Shown: positions 16,664 through 24,923 of the stretch, piece after piece
Numbering within the stretch: the stretch's first letter is position 1
Layout of the letters: the number at the start of each line of letters is the position of its first letter
Source of the DNA: Paraburkholderia ginsengiterrae
GTDB lineage: Bacteria; Pseudomonadota; Gammaproteobacteria; Burkholderiales; Burkholderiaceae
DNA length: 40,159 nucleotides
Direction of reading: 5' to 3'
Assembly (NCBI RefSeq): GCF_001645125.1
Contig: NZ_LXKA01000347.1
Coordinates: forward strand, 1 to 40,159
Translations under genes and position numbers: made by a program
Notes under the pieces: generated by a model
The model's database searches: none
What the model was told of the DNA's origin: nothing
What the model saw: the letters and a program-made list of their open reading frames with translations, nothing else

Positions 16664-17140
16664 ATGGCGTACGGCGAGCACAAATACACGGTGTCGGTGC
16701 AATGGACAGGCAACCGCGGCAGCGGCACCTCGGGGTACCGCGACTATGGCCGGGACCACATCATCGCCGCAGGGAGCAAGCCCGCCATTCCCGGATCGTC
16801 GGACGCCGCGTTTCTGGGTGACGCGAACCGGTGGAATCCGGAAGATCTGCTGGTCGCTTCGGCGTCTGCCTGTCACAAGCTCTGGTATCTGCATCTTTGT
16901 GCGGACGCGGGCGTTGTCGTTCTGAGCTATCGCGACAATGCCGAAGGCACGATGCTCGATTCCCCGGAGCAGGGCCGCTTTTCGCAGATCGTTCTACGCC
17001 CGCACGTTGTGATTCGCGCAGGCGGCGATCTCGAACTGGCCGAGCACTTGCATCATGTGGCGCACGAGAAGTGCTATGTCGCGAACTCGGTCAACTTTCC
17101 GATTCTGTGCGAGCCGAAAATCGTGACTGGTGAGGTGTGA
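16664..17140 (+). CDS. OsmC-family peroxiredoxin
   Basis: 158-residue cytoplasmic protein of the OsmC/Ohr superfamily, which reduces organic hydroperoxides with thiols. Both redox cysteines are present, C70 in SASACHKLW and C137 in HEKCYVANSV, along with the conserved NPEDLLVAS helix start (N58, E60). The YGRDH and GSSDAAFLGD stretches place it in the OsmC-like rather than the Ohr branch. A strong AAAGGAG ribosome site at 16651-16657 is 6 bp from the ATG. It is divergent from a GntR/FCD regulator with an operator between them, so expression is probably induced by a metabolite rather than through OhrR. Confidence 0.92.
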   Translation: MAYGEHKYTVSVQWTGNRGSGTSGYRDYGRDHIIAAGSKPAIPGSSDAAFLGDANRWNPEDLLVASASACHKLWYLHLCADAGVVVLSYRDNAEGTMLDSPEQGRFSQIVLRPHVVIRAGGDLELAEHLHHVAHEKCYVANSVNFPILCEPKIVTGEV

Positions 17141-17162
17141 TGGATGCGTGGGGTGACCGGGG

Positions 17163-17325
17163 CCCGCTAGCGGGGTTGCAACGGTATTGATCAGGCGGGG
17201 GAGGGTGTTCCGACCGTACGGGATTTCCATGTCCCGGATGTCAATGCGCAACTAACGGTCAACTCCGTCTTGCGCCTCCGGACAACGCGCTGGCCGCTTC
17301 CGTGGAATCTGAAGACGGCCAGCGC
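17163..17325. other. Stem-loops in the OsmC downstream region
   Basis: Two inverted repeats follow the OsmC gene. CCCGC-TA-GCGGG is at 17163-17174. A perfect 10-bp stem is formed by GCGCTGGCCG (17287-17296) and CGGCCAGCGC (17316-17325) with a 19-nt loop. Neither has a T-tract on either strand, so they are not classical terminators. They may mark the 3' end between convergent transcripts. Confidence 0.35.
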
Positions 17326-17372
17326 TCGCGCGCTACGCTGCAGCTAGGCAGTCAATAGACCCGCTACGCCAA

Positions 17373-17567
17373 TCAACGATTGCCGTCGAGCAGGTCGCCG
17401 AGCATTTCGTCGAATGCGGCTTGGGCATCTTCGAGTTCCTGCAGCGCGGCGTCGAACGTTTGCAGCGCAAACTGCGAGGGCTGGCCGCTGCCGGCCGGCG
17501 GGAACTGCGTTTGCAGCGACGCGAAGGCCGACTGCACCCGCTGGGTCGCGGTCATTACGCGGGCCAT
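17373..17567 (-). CDS. Small hypothetical protein, possibly a remnant
   Basis: 64-residue frame, Ala/Gln/Leu-rich and likely helical, ending LEDAQAAFDEMLGDLLDGNR. Its composition is protein-like, but no ribosome site precedes the ATG at 17567. The same frame reads on upstream as DHEKARAEETAAM and further, to an in-frame TAG at 17655-17657, with no ATG, GTG or TTG on the way. The gene may have lost its start through a frameshift or deletion, or the small frame may be the whole gene. I do not recognise the family. Confidence 0.4.
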   Translation of the reverse strand: MARVMTATQRVQSAFASLQTQFPPAGSGQPSQFALQTFDAALQELEDAQAAFDEMLGDLLDGNR

Positions 17568-17681
17568 CGCCGCGGTTTCTTCGGCTCGCGCCTTTTCGTG
17601 ATCCCTGAAAACTCCATCTTTGTCTGGTCGGCCCGCGCCGTGTCGAAGGGGGGACTATGCCACGTTCTGTTGCGTTCGCGT

Positions 17682-18149
17682 TCAGGACAGCGGCAACGCG
17701 CCATTGGCCTTCACTTCCCGCAACGACAACGCCGATTCCACCGACGTCACGCCCGGCAGACCGCGCATCTCATCGCGCATGAATGTGCCGTAGTCGTCGA
17801 GGTCGCGCGCCACCACCTGGAGGATGTAGTCGGCGCTGCCGGATACGTTGTGGCACGCCAGAATCCGGGGGATCGCCTGCACCTCGCGTTCGAAGCGCGT
17901 GGCCGTCGCGCGGTCGTGCACGGCAAAGCGCACGTAGACGAACGCAATCACGCCGAGCCCGAGGGCCGAGCGGGACAGCATCGCGCGGTACTGATCGATA
18001 TAGCCGTCGTTTTCGAGGCGCTTGAGGCGGCGCGCGCAGGGTGTCTCGCTCAGGCCGACTGCTTCGGCGAGCCGCGCATTCGATATGCGGCCATCTTTCT
18101 GAATCGCGGCGAGGATCGCGCGATCGGTTTTATCGAGGTCGCTGGTCAT
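17682..18149 (-). CDS. Lrp/AsnC-family transcriptional regulator
   Basis: 155-residue regulator. The N-terminal helix-turn-helix is at about residues 8-55 (ISNARLAEAVGLSETPCARRLKRLE, split motif), and the C-terminal RAM domain spans about 65-145 for amino-acid binding and octamer assembly. The P-C-A-R in the recognition helix is common in the branch that controls LysE-type exporters. The gene is divergent from a LysE/RhtB-family exporter 155 bp away, the classic arrangement in which an Lrp-type protein activates amino-acid export. The start is ATG 18149. Confidence 0.93.
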   Translation of the reverse strand: MTSDLDKTDRAILAAIQKDGRISNARLAEAVGLSETPCARRLKRLENDGYIDQYRAMLSRSALGLGVIAFVYVRFAVHDRATATRFEREVQAIPRILACHNVSGSADYILQVVARDLDDYGTFMRDEMRGLPGVTSVESALSLREVKANGALPLS

Positions 18150-18211
18150 GGTTCGGCGATGCAGGTGGTGGATTAGGGGAAAGCTTGATCTGGATCCATA
18201 ATATTAGCGCA

Positions 18212-18229
18212 TTCCTCCAAAATAGGAGC
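18212..18229. promoter_or_regulatory. Candidate Lrp operator
   Basis: CTCC-aaaata-GGAG (18215-18228, with flanking bases) is a short inverted repeat with an AT-rich centre, the general form of Lrp/AsnC sites. It lies in the Lrp/LysE divergent region, about 65 bp before the Lrp ATG and about 75 bp before the LysE ATG. Confidence 0.35.
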
Positions 18230-18304
18230 TGCCGGACCAGTAATTCGCCAGAAAACTCTCCGCGGGCGATAGCAAGATAGAGGCCTCAAAAACAGGAGGC
18301 TTTG

Positions 18305-18958
18305 ATGATTTCCGCACACCTGCTGGCCGTCTATATTGCGGCGCTAATTGTCGTCTATGCCGTGCCTGGGCCGGACATGGCGCTGGTGTTGCAAACCAGT
18401 ATTGGACACGGCGTGCGACGTGGCTTCGCGGCTGCCGGCGGGCTTGGCCTCGCGCGCGCGACGCATGTGACGCTCTCGGCGTGCGGCGTCGCCGCGCTGT
18501 TGCGCAACGCGCCGTGGTTGTACGAGGTGGTGCGCTATGGCGGCGCGGTCTATCTCGCGTGGGTGGGTATCCAGATTTTTCGCTCGCCGGTGTTCGCGCT
18601 GCCGCAGGGCGATAATGCCGGCGGCCATGCGGAAGGTGCCGCGAGCGTGGAGTCGCGTCCGTTGCGGGCGGCTTTCGTCAAGGGCCTGCTGACCAATTTG
18701 CTGAATCCGAAGGCGCTCCTGTTTTGCTCGGTTCTGCTGCCGCAGTTCGTGCGCCCGGAGGCCGGGCCGGTTGCTCTGCAAATGATCGAGCTTGGTCTTG
18801 TGCTGGTTGCCGTCGGCGCGTGTTTCGACGCGATGTATGCCATCGGCGCCGCCCGGATCGCCGGGTGGATGCGGACCCATCCGCTCGCGCAGACTTTGCA
18901 GCGCTGGACCTTTTCGGCGGCGCTGATCGGTTTCGCGTTGCGGCTTTCGCTGGACTAA
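18305..18958 (+). CDS. LysE/RhtB-family amino-acid exporter
   Basis: 217-residue inner-membrane protein with about six hydrophobic helices. It carries the LysE-family signature near the N-terminus (VYAVPGPDMALVLQTSIGHG) and the conserved FVKGLLTNLLNPKALLF segment near residue 120. It exports an amino acid or homoserine-lactone-like compound; the substrate cannot be read from sequence. The start is ATG 18305, because AGGAGG at 18294-18299 is 5 bp away, whereas the TTG three bases upstream is too close. GCCTC (18283-18287) can pair with GAGGC (18296-18300) and partly mask this ribosome site. Probably activated by the divergent Lrp-type regulator. Confidence 0.92.
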   Translation: MISAHLLAVYIAALIVVYAVPGPDMALVLQTSIGHGVRRGFAAAGGLGLARATHVTLSACGVAALLRNAPWLYEVVRYGGAVYLAWVGIQIFRSPVFALPQGDNAGGHAEGAASVESRPLRAAFVKGLLTNLLNPKALLFCSVLLPQFVRPEAGPVALQMIELGLVLVAVGACFDAMYAIGAARIAGWMRTHPLAQTLQRWTFSAALIGFALRLSLD

Positions 18959-18982
18959 GGCAGCACGAATCGCGGCGTGACC

Positions 18983-19005
18983 GCCCGCCCGCTGGGCTGG
19001 CGGGC
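18983..19005 (+). terminator. Weak GC-rich hairpin after the exporter gene
   Basis: GCCCGCC (18983-18989) and GGCGGGC (18999-19005) form a 7-bp stem with a 9-nt loop, 25 bp after the exporter stop. There is no T-tract, so intrinsic termination would be weak. Confidence 0.3.
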
Positions 19006-19108
19006 CACGGCTCAGCATCACGCCCGCAAGCAGACTGATTGTGTTAATAAAGCCAGCACACATCCGCGCGCGCTTCGCGGCGGCACAATCACTCGCTTGC
19101 ACCCGTCG

Positions 19109-19429
19109 ATGAAAACTTTCCTGCTTTACGCCGTGACCGCCATTGCTGAAATTGTCGGTTGCTATTTGCCGTGGCGCTGGTTGAAGGAGGGCGGTTCCAT
19201 CTGGCTGCTCGTGCCCGGCGCGCTCAGCCTCGCGCTGTTCGCGTGGCTTCTGACGCTGCACGGCACCGCCGCGGGCCGCGTCTATGCAGCTTACGGCGGT
19301 GTCTACGTGGCGGTGGCGGTTGCCTGGCTATGGTGCGTCGACAACGTACGGCCAACGCCGTGGGATGCGGCCGGCGTTCTCCTGACGCTGACCGGCATGG
19401 CGGTCATTGCCTTCCAGCCGGGCGTGTGA
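19109..19429 (+). CDS. ynfA: YnfA/UPF0060 family membrane protein
   Basis: 106-residue protein with four membrane helices, matching YnfA in length and in motifs ([40 protein letters not shown]). YnfA belongs to the small-multidrug-resistance-like inner-membrane proteins; its physiological role is not settled. The start is ATG 19109, with no clear ribosome site. It is convergent with the DUF1993 gene 25 bp away, with no visible terminator between them. Confidence 0.92.
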   Translation: MKTFLLYAVTAIAEIVGCYLPWRWLKEGGSIWLLVPGALSLALFAWLLTLHGTAAGRVYAAYGGVYVAVAVAWLWCVDNVRPTPWDAAGVLLTLTGMAVIAFQPGV

Positions 19430-19454
19430 GCTCGCCGATGCGTACCTGAGGGCT

Positions 19455-19964
19455 TTACTTGATGCCGCCCAGGAAGTCCAGCTTGCCAAGTTCAACGCCG
19501 TTGTGACGCAGGATGTCGTAGGCCGTCGTGACGTGGAAATAGAAGTTCGGCAGCACGAAACCGAGCAGATACGACAGCCCCGTGAACTCGATTGGGCCGG
19601 TACGCATTTTCAGCGTGATCGCGCGTTCTTCCGAACCGTCGATCTGTCCTGCATTGAATTCCTTCAGATAATCAATCGTCTTTTGAAGGCGGGCAATCAA
19701 CTCTTCGAAGGTCTGTTCGACGTCTTCGAACTTGGGCGCCTCGACGCCGGCCAGACGTGCGGCGCAGCCTTTCGCGGTGTCGCTCGCAATATAAACCTGG
19801 CGCACCAGCGGCAGCATGTCCGGTGCGAGCCGGGCATTCGTGAACACCGACGGTTCGATCTGTTTTGCGGCGGCGTGCGCCTCGGCTTTGCCCAGAATGA
19901 GTTGCAGGTTCGTCAGGCCGCGAATCAACACGGGCAGCGACGCTTGATACATCGAAATTGACAT
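19455..19964 (-). CDS. DUF1993 family protein
   Basis: 169-residue, mostly helical soluble protein of the DUF1993 family, which looks DinB-like in fold. Typical family stretches are the start MSISMYQASLPVLIRGLTNL, the ARLAPDMLPLVRQVYIASD segment, and FYFHVTTAYDILRHNGVELG near the end. The role is unknown. The start is ATG 19964 with AGAGGAA 8 bp upstream. The same frame stays open far upstream, to 21734, across the sedolisin gene on the other strand; that extension is a GC-driven shadow and not part of this gene. Confidence 0.88.
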   Translation of the reverse strand: MSISMYQASLPVLIRGLTNLQLILGKAEAHAAAKQIEPSVFTNARLAPDMLPLVRQVYIASDTAKGCAARLAGVEAPKFEDVEQTFEELIARLQKTIDYLKEFNAGQIDGSEERAITLKMRTGPIEFTGLSYLLGFVLPNFYFHVTTAYDILRHNGVELGKLDFLGGIK

Positions 19965-20267
19965 GGGGTTCCTCTGATTCTTCGATCGTGCGCGCGGTTC
20001 GCGCGCGAGGCAATGTAACGGCTGGATTGCCGCTTCAGCATCATAGCGCGAGCCTGCGCAACAAGTATCGATGCCACACCGCGTTGGCCATTCGGACAAC
20101 TGTCGCCTGTTCCGGAACTGTGTTCGAATGGATAGGTCGGACGATTTGACACAGGCCTTGAAACCGCAATCTGCCGCAGGTATTGGGCAATGAGGTTGCG
20201 CAAGTGCGTGCCGTGCCGGAGTCCGCATTGCGACTCGGGCCGTCAAGCTAACAGGAGAGTCGACACC
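19965..20267. other. Divergent intergenic region, DUF1993 / sedolisin
   Basis: 303 bp without a gene. It contains a perfect 10-bp palindrome GTTCCGGAAC at 20109-20118, operator-like, and a consensus -35 hexamer TTGACA at 20146-20151, about 120 bp upstream of the sedolisin start. No good -10 follows at 16-18 bp spacing. Nothing else is recognised. Confidence 0.45.
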
Positions 20268-21827
20268 ATGGTCAACAAGCACCCGCTGCCAGGCAGCGAG
20301 CGAACGGTGGAAGCCGGTTCGAAAGTCGTGGGGCAATGCGATCCGGCGGAGCGGATCGAGGTCTTCGTGATGCTGCGCCGGCAGCAGCAGGCGCAGTTCG
20401 ATGCGCTGATGAGCAAGATCGAAGCAGGCGACCCCTCTGTGAAACCACTCTCGCGCGAGGCGTTGGCGCAAGACTATGGCGCCGCGCCGGACGACGTCGT
20501 CAAGGTCAAGTCGTTCGCCGCCGCTCACGGTTTGACCGTGCTGCGCGAAGATCCGGCTGCGCGCACGGTCGTGCTGGGCGGCACGATTGCGCAGTTCCAG
20601 ACCGCGTTCGGCGTCAAGCTGGAGCACTACGAACATCACATCACCGGGCAGTTCCGTGGCCGCACCGGCACGATCAGCGTGCCGGACGATCTGCACGGCG
20701 TCGTGCAAGCCGTGCTTGGGCTCGACAACCGGCCGCAGGCGCGGCCGCACTTTCGCATCCGGCCGCCGTTCCAGCCGGCTCGAGGGAGGCAGGTTTCGTT
20801 CACGCCGCCGCAGATCGCGTCGCTCTACAACTTTCCGCAGGGCGACGGCAGCGGCGAGTGCGTCGGCATCATCGAGCTGGGTGGCGGGTATAACACCAGC
20901 GATCTCAAGGCGTACTTCGGGAGCCTGGGGGTGGCCGAGCCCACGGTGAAGTCGGTCGGCGTCGATCAGGGCAGCAATCAGCCGAGCGGCGACCCGAATG
21001 GACCGGACGGCGAAGTCACGCTCGACATCGAAATCGTCGGCGCGATCGTGCCTGGCGCGGCGATCGCGGTGTATTTCACACCGAACAGCGACGCCGGTTT
21101 TATCGACGCGGTGAGCCGCGCGGTGCACGACACGGCCAACAAGCCGTCGGTCATTTCGATCAGCTGGGGCGGCCCCGAGTCGAACTGGACCAGCCAGTCG
21201 GTGCAGGCCTTCAACAGCGTGCTGCAGTCGGCCGCGGCGCTTGGTGTGACGGTTTGCGCGGCGTCGGGCGACAGTGGTTCGAGCGACGGCACAGGTGGCG
21301 GCGATCAGGTCGACTTTCCGGCGTCGAGCCCGTATGTGCTGGCCTGCGGCGGCACGCATCTGAGCGCGTCGGGCACGTCGATCTCGAGCGAAGTGGTCTG
21401 GAACGACGGCGCCCAAGGCGGCGCAAGTGGCGGCGGCGTGAGCCGGGCGTTCCCGGTGCCGGCGTGGCAGGAAGGTTTGACAGTCACGTCGTCGAGCGGT
21501 AGCGGCACGGCGCTCAGCGGGCGTGGCGTGCCGGACGTGGCGGGCGACGCATCGCCGACCACGGGCTATACCGTGCTGATCGACGGCACGCAGACGGTGG
21601 TGGGCGGCACGAGCGCGGTCGCGCCGCTGTGGGCCGCGCTGATTGCGCGCATCAACGCGGCGAAGGGGCAGCCGGCCGGCTTCATCAATGCGAAGCTGTA
21701 CAAGGCGGCGGGTGCGTGCAACGACATCACGCAAGGCAACAACGGCAGTTTCGCGGCATCCGTGGGCTGGGATGCCTGCACCGGACTCGGCAGTCCGAAT
21801 GGCCAGAAGGTGGCTGCCGCACTATAG
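20268..21827 (+). CDS. Sedolisin (S53) serine-carboxyl endopeptidase, kumamolisin type
   Basis: 519-residue pro-peptidase of family S53, acid-active endopeptidases with a Glu-Asp-Ser triad. The activation domain spans about residues 20-165 (the propeptide, with GGTIAQFQTAFG) and the catalytic domain about 175-519. All catalytic residues are present: E249 and D253 in DGEVTLDIE, oxyanion D335 in SGDSG, and S449 in GGTSAVAPL. The C-terminal calcium-site residues D486 and D502 are also present. AGGAGA 10 bp upstream supports ATG 20268. There is no signal peptide or membrane segment, so secretion must use a leaderless route or the enzyme acts after cell lysis. It is followed 75 bp later by an S10 carboxypeptidase, a likely functional partner. 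Confidence 0.93.
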   Translation: MVNKHPLPGSERTVEAGSKVVGQCDPAERIEVFVMLRRQQQAQFDALMSKIEAGDPSVKPLSREALAQDYGAAPDDVVKVKSFAAAHGLTVLREDPAARTVVLGGTIAQFQTAFGVKLEHYEHHITGQFRGRTGTISVPDDLHGVVQAVLGLDNRPQARPHFRIRPPFQPARGRQVSFTPPQIASLYNFPQGDGSGECVGIIELGGGYNTSDLKAYFGSLGVAEPTVKSVGVDQGSNQPSGDPNGPDGEVTLDIEIVGAIVPGAAIAVYFTPNSDAGFIDAVSRAVHDTANKPSVISISWGGPESNWTSQSVQAFNSVLQSAAALGVTVCAASGDSGSSDGTGGGDQVDFPASSPYVLACGGTHLSASGTSISSEVVWNDGAQGGASGGGVSRAFPVPAWQEGLTVTSSSGSGTALSGRGVPDVAGDASPTTGYTVLIDGTQTVVGGTSAVAPLWAALIARINAAKGQPAGFINAKLYKAAGACNDITQGNNGSFAASVGWDACTGLGSPNGQKVAAAL

Positions 21828-21902
21828 TCTGCAAGACATACCCCGAAGGACGTTCCCTTCGGGGGACGACACACAAGACGTGAACAAAACCATGGAGCGA
21901 TC

Positions 21903-23558
21903 ATGACGAATACCGCATCAGCTTCCGTTAGTCCGCAGTCGTCGCACAATTCTCATGCATCAGCCGCGCCGGCGGCCGCCAGCACGTCGGCCAAAGCTGG
22001 GGATCAGCCGTTCTTCGATCCGGTTGCGTACGGCAACGGGCCGGACGATTCCATTACCGAAACCGCCGAAACCGCGGCGGTCACACACCATTCGGTCAGC
22101 ATTGGCGGGCGCAAGATCAACTACACGGCCACGGCGGGTCACCTCGTGATTGTCGATCCGAGCAGCTCGCAGCCGGAAGCCAGCATGTTTTACGTGGCCT
22201 TCACGCAGGACAACCAGAAGGAAGAAACCCGCCCGGTCACGTTTTTCTATAACGGCGGGCCAGGATCGTCTTCGGTGTTCGTGCTGCTCGGCTCGTTCGC
22301 GCCACGCCGGATCAAGACGTCGATGCCCGGCTTCACGCCGCCCGCGCCCTATGCGATGGAAGACAACCCGGACAGCCTGCTGGACAAGAGCGACCTCGTC
22401 TTCATCAACCCAGTCGGGACCGGCTACTCGGCGGCGATCGCGCCGAAGAAAAACCGCGACTTCTGGGGCGTGGATCAGGACGCGGATTCGATCAAGCAGT
22501 TCATCAAGCGTTTTCTGACCAAGAACAACCGCTGGAACTCGCCGAAGTACCTGTTCGGCGAGTCTTACGGCACCGCGCGCAGTTGCGTGCTGGCGTATCG
22601 ATTGCACGAAGACGGCGTCGATCTGAACGGCATCACGCTGCAATCATCGATTCTCGACTACACCCAGGCCGGCAATCCGGTTGGCGTGCTTCCCACGACC
22701 GCGGCGGACGCGTGGTATCACAAGAAGCTCGGCATCGCGCCGCGGCCCACCGATCTCGGCGTATTCGCCGAAGAAGTGGCGCAGTTCGCGCGCACAGACT
22801 ATCTGGCGGCGCTACGCAAGTTTCCGACCACCGATGCGGCCACCGTCGAAAAACTCAGCGAATACACCGGCATCGACAAGACGACCTTGCTGGCGTGGAG
22901 CCTCGATATCGCGTCGTACGACAGCCGCGGCAACTCGCTCTTCCTGACCACGCTGCTGAAGTCACAAGGCCTCGCGCTCGGCGAATATGACGGCCGCGTG
23001 ACGGCGATCGACACGGGCATTGCCGGCAAGATCGACCCGAACTCCGGGGGCAACGACCCGACCATGACCGCGGTCACCGGCGTCTACACGACAATGTGGA
23101 ACGTGTACCTGAACGAGCAGTTGAAGTACACGTCGAATTCGTCGTTTACCGACCTGAACGATCAGGCCTTCAAGTATTGGGATTTCAGCCATATCGATCC
23201 GACTGGCGCACAGAAGGGGCTCGACTCGAAGGGCAACATCATTCTGTACACCGCCGGCGACCTGGCCGCCGTGATGGCGCTTAATCCCGATTTGAAAGTG
23301 CTGTCGGCAAACGGCTTTTTCGATTACGTGACGCCGTTCTATCAGACCGTGCTCGATCTGCAGCAAATGCCGTTGCTCAGCCAGCAGGTTCGGCAGAACC
23401 TCTCGGCGCGGTTTTATCCGTCGGGGCATATGGTCTATCTCGACGGCGGATCACGTACCGCGCTGAAGGCCGATCTTGCAGCCATGTACGACGCGACCGT
23501 GTCGAATACGCAGGCGCTTGGCCGGATCCGCGCCCTGCAGGCGCGCGTGCCGAAGTAG
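21903..23558 (+). CDS. Serine carboxypeptidase-like peptidase, family S10
   Basis: 551-residue alpha/beta-hydrolase peptidase that removes C-terminal residues. The oxyanion-hole segment NGGPGSSS is at 117-124. The nucleophile is S221 in GESYGTARS, and the rest of the triad is D474 (NGFFDYVTP) and H509 (PSGHMVYLDGG). The first 35 residues are Ser/Ala/His-rich and disordered, and there is no signal peptide, as in the sedolisin just upstream. The start is ATG 21903 with a weak GGAGC ribosome site 5 bp before it. It is probably co-transcribed with the sedolisin and ends at a strong terminator. The endopeptidase plus carboxypeptidase pair would degrade proteins to free amino acids at low pH. Confidence 0.92.
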   Translation: MTNTASASVSPQSSHNSHASAAPAAASTSAKAGDQPFFDPVAYGNGPDDSITETAETAAVTHHSVSIGGRKINYTATAGHLVIVDPSSSQPEASMFYVAFTQDNQKEETRPVTFFYNGGPGSSSVFVLLGSFAPRRIKTSMPGFTPPAPYAMEDNPDSLLDKSDLVFINPVGTGYSAAIAPKKNRDFWGVDQDADSIKQFIKRFLTKNNRWNSPKYLFGESYGTARSCVLAYRLHEDGVDLNGITLQSSILDYTQAGNPVGVLPTTAADAWYHKKLGIAPRPTDLGVFAEEVAQFARTDYLAALRKFPTTDAATVEKLSEYTGIDKTTLLAWSLDIASYDSRGNSLFLTTLLKSQGLALGEYDGRVTAIDTGIAGKIDPNSGGNDPTMTAVTGVYTTMWNVYLNEQLKYTSNSSFTDLNDQAFKYWDFSHIDPTGAQKGLDSKGNIILYTAGDLAAVMALNPDLKVLSANGFFDYVTPFYQTVLDLQQMPLLSQQVRQNLSARFYPSGHMVYLDGGSRTALKADLAAMYDATVSNTQALGRIRALQARVPK

Positions 23559-23577
23559 CGCTGTCTGATGTTGCGGA

Positions 23578-23636
23578 AGCCCGCCGAACCTGGCAAATCA
23601 TCGCTCTTGTGCCAGGAGCAGAGGCGGGCTTTTTTT
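23578..23636 (+). terminator. Intrinsic terminator of the peptidase operon
   Basis: AGCCCGCC (23578-23585) pairs with GGCGGGCT (23623-23630). An inner arm, CTGGCA with TGCCAG, makes a long two-part hairpin. A run of seven T (23630-23636) follows directly. It starts 20 bp after the S10 stop codon. Confidence 0.85.
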
Positions 23637-23710
23637 ACCGCGGCATATTGAATGTGTTTTAATTAGCCTGCGAATTGAACTATTGCGTGCCGCCGCCGGC
23701 GCGCCGACGA

Positions 23711-24364
23711 ATGAACGCAGGCATTGCAGACAGGCATCGCATCCACCCTTTCGGCGACCCTCCCAGCAGGACACATGTGGCGGCTTCACCGGCGCTCGCG
23801 CGCCGGCGCGGCATCGCGCGTTCCGCCCGAAACGCGCGCGCCGCATTAGTGCTGGCCTTCACGGCGCTGCTCGCGTTGCGTGCGGGTGGTGTCCACGCGC
23901 AAGACGCCGCGATGCTCGATGAACGTGTCACCCAGCAGTCAGTGGCCGAAACGATTTGCCGGCCCGGCTATGCGGACACGGTGGCGCCGCCGTTCGACGA
24001 ATTGATGGCGCACAAGGACCGCATGCTGGCGGAACGTGGCATCAATGCGGACAACGGGGCGGCCTTCGCACTCGACCGGCGCGTGCCTATTGTGCTCGGC
24101 GGCTCGCCGGACGCCGCCTCCAATCTCGATCTTTTGCCGTGGGCCGGTCCGCAGGGAGAGCGCCGCAAGGCGCGCGCGGCGGTCATGCTCAAACGCTGTG
24201 TATGCGAAGGCAAATTGAGCCTCGCCGAAGCGCAAGCCGCGATCGTCGGTAACTGGTCGGTGGTTTATTCGGGCTTCAGTCAGACGTCTTGTGACGTGAG
24301 CCGGCTCGACGTCGCCACCGGAGGTGACAGCACCAGGACCGCCGCGAGCGACAACGCGCCATAA
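23711..24364 (+). CDS. Secreted HNH-like protein with a lost catalytic His
   Basis: 217-residue protein with a signal peptide (about residues 42-64, RAALVLAFTALLALRAGGVHA, cut before QDAAM). The mature part follows a bacterial HNH-nuclease-like pattern: TICRPGYADTVAPP at 81-94, an ALD-x-x-VP-x-x-LGG core at 120-131, N138-L139, then a Cys and LAEAQAAI near the C-terminus. In relatives the core reads D-H; here it is D122-R123, so the metal-binding or general-base His is missing and nuclease activity is doubtful. The start is uncertain. TTG 23675, ATG 23711 and GTG 23777 are all in frame, and none has a good ribosome site. It stands alone, with a terminator about 110 bp downstream. Confidence 0.75.
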   Translation: MNAGIADRHRIHPFGDPPSRTHVAASPALARRRGIARSARNARAALVLAFTALLALRAGGVHAQDAAMLDERVTQQSVAETICRPGYADTVAPPFDELMAHKDRMLAERGINADNGAAFALDRRVPIVLGGSPDAASNLDLLPWAGPQGERRKARAAVMLKRCVCEGKLSLAEAQAAIVGNWSVVYSGFSQTSCDVSRLDVATGGDSTRTAASDNAP

Positions 24365-24759
24365 GGCCACCGGTCCTCGGCCGCCCGGTTCATGCGTGTC
24401 AATTCGGCGGCGCTGGTTCAGGTCCCGCAACGCGGCGAGGGTGTGTGGTGAATGAGCGCGGCCAATGCACAAGCGACGGACTGATCCAGACGATCAGTCC
24501 GCCTTTTGCGCCCGTCCCCCGCAGGATGCCGTAGCAGTGCGCGTCGTGGCCCGGTTCTGAGGCGAGCGTCCACGTTTGACGCGTTTGCCGGACCCGTACT
24601 ACAACCTGAACAGATGTTTTGCTGTTTTTGACGCCGCCTGTTCAGGTACAGTGCACTAACGGTGCTTGTAAAGCCCGTTTTACGACACTGTGTCGCATCG
24701 CTTTTGCTGCCGATTGTGGCTATCCTGAAAACAGGACGAAAATCGCAGGGGAGAATTGA
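24365..24759. other. Intergenic region with a terminator and a leader
   Basis: 395 bp without a gene. It holds the strong terminator at 24477-24507. Beyond that is an AT-richer stretch at 24600-24745 that probably contains the promoter of the small bicistron starting at 24760. I see no tRNA fold and no convincing -35/-10 pair. Confidence 0.5.
24477..24507 (+). terminator. Intrinsic terminator
   Basis: CGGACTGATC (24477-24486) and GATCAGTCCG (24492-24501) form a perfect 10-bp stem with a 5-nt loop, followed by CCTTTT. It lies 113 bp after the HNH-like gene and isolates it from the bicistron downstream. Confidence 0.75.
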
Positions 24760-24918
24760 ATGATCGCCTTCTATCTGTCTTTGGCTGCTTTGGGCGCCGC
24801 CGGCGCGGCACTGATCCGCGAACTCGCCGCGGCGCAAGCGAAACAGCGCGCGGCCATGCGCCCGGTGCGGGTGCGATCCACGGATCGCGGCTCAAGCCGC
24901 GATGCCCGCCGAGGGTAG
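24760..24918 (+). CDS. 52-residue membrane protein, unknown function
   Basis: A small gene. The product has one predicted membrane helix at about residues 3-22 (AFYLSLAALGAAGAALIREL) and a strongly basic Arg-rich tail (about 11 Arg in the last 30 residues), so N-out, C-in topology is likely. A GGGGAG ribosome site lies 8 bp before ATG 24760, which makes translation credible. The stop is five bases before the start of an RRM-like gene, so the two form a bicistron. I do not recognise the family. A basic cytoplasmic tail beside an RNA-binding partner is suggestive but unproven. Confidence 0.6.
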   Translation: MIAFYLSLAALGAAGAALIRELAAAQAKQRAAMRPVRVRSTDRGSSRDARRG

Positions 24919-24923
24919 GCAGA

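Noticed and set aside
20146-20174. Full sigma-70 promoter for the sedolisin gene
   Set aside because: The TTGACA is perfect, but no acceptable -10 hexamer lies 16-18 bp downstream.
19965-21734. Upstream extension of the DUF1993 frame antisense to the sedolisin gene
   Set aside because: The real gene starts at 19964 with a ribosome site; the extension opposes an intact sedolisin with all catalytic residues.
24365-24759. tRNA or small RNA gene in the gap
   Set aside because: No cloverleaf arms or TTCGAATC-type arm found; the only strong structure is an ordinary terminator.
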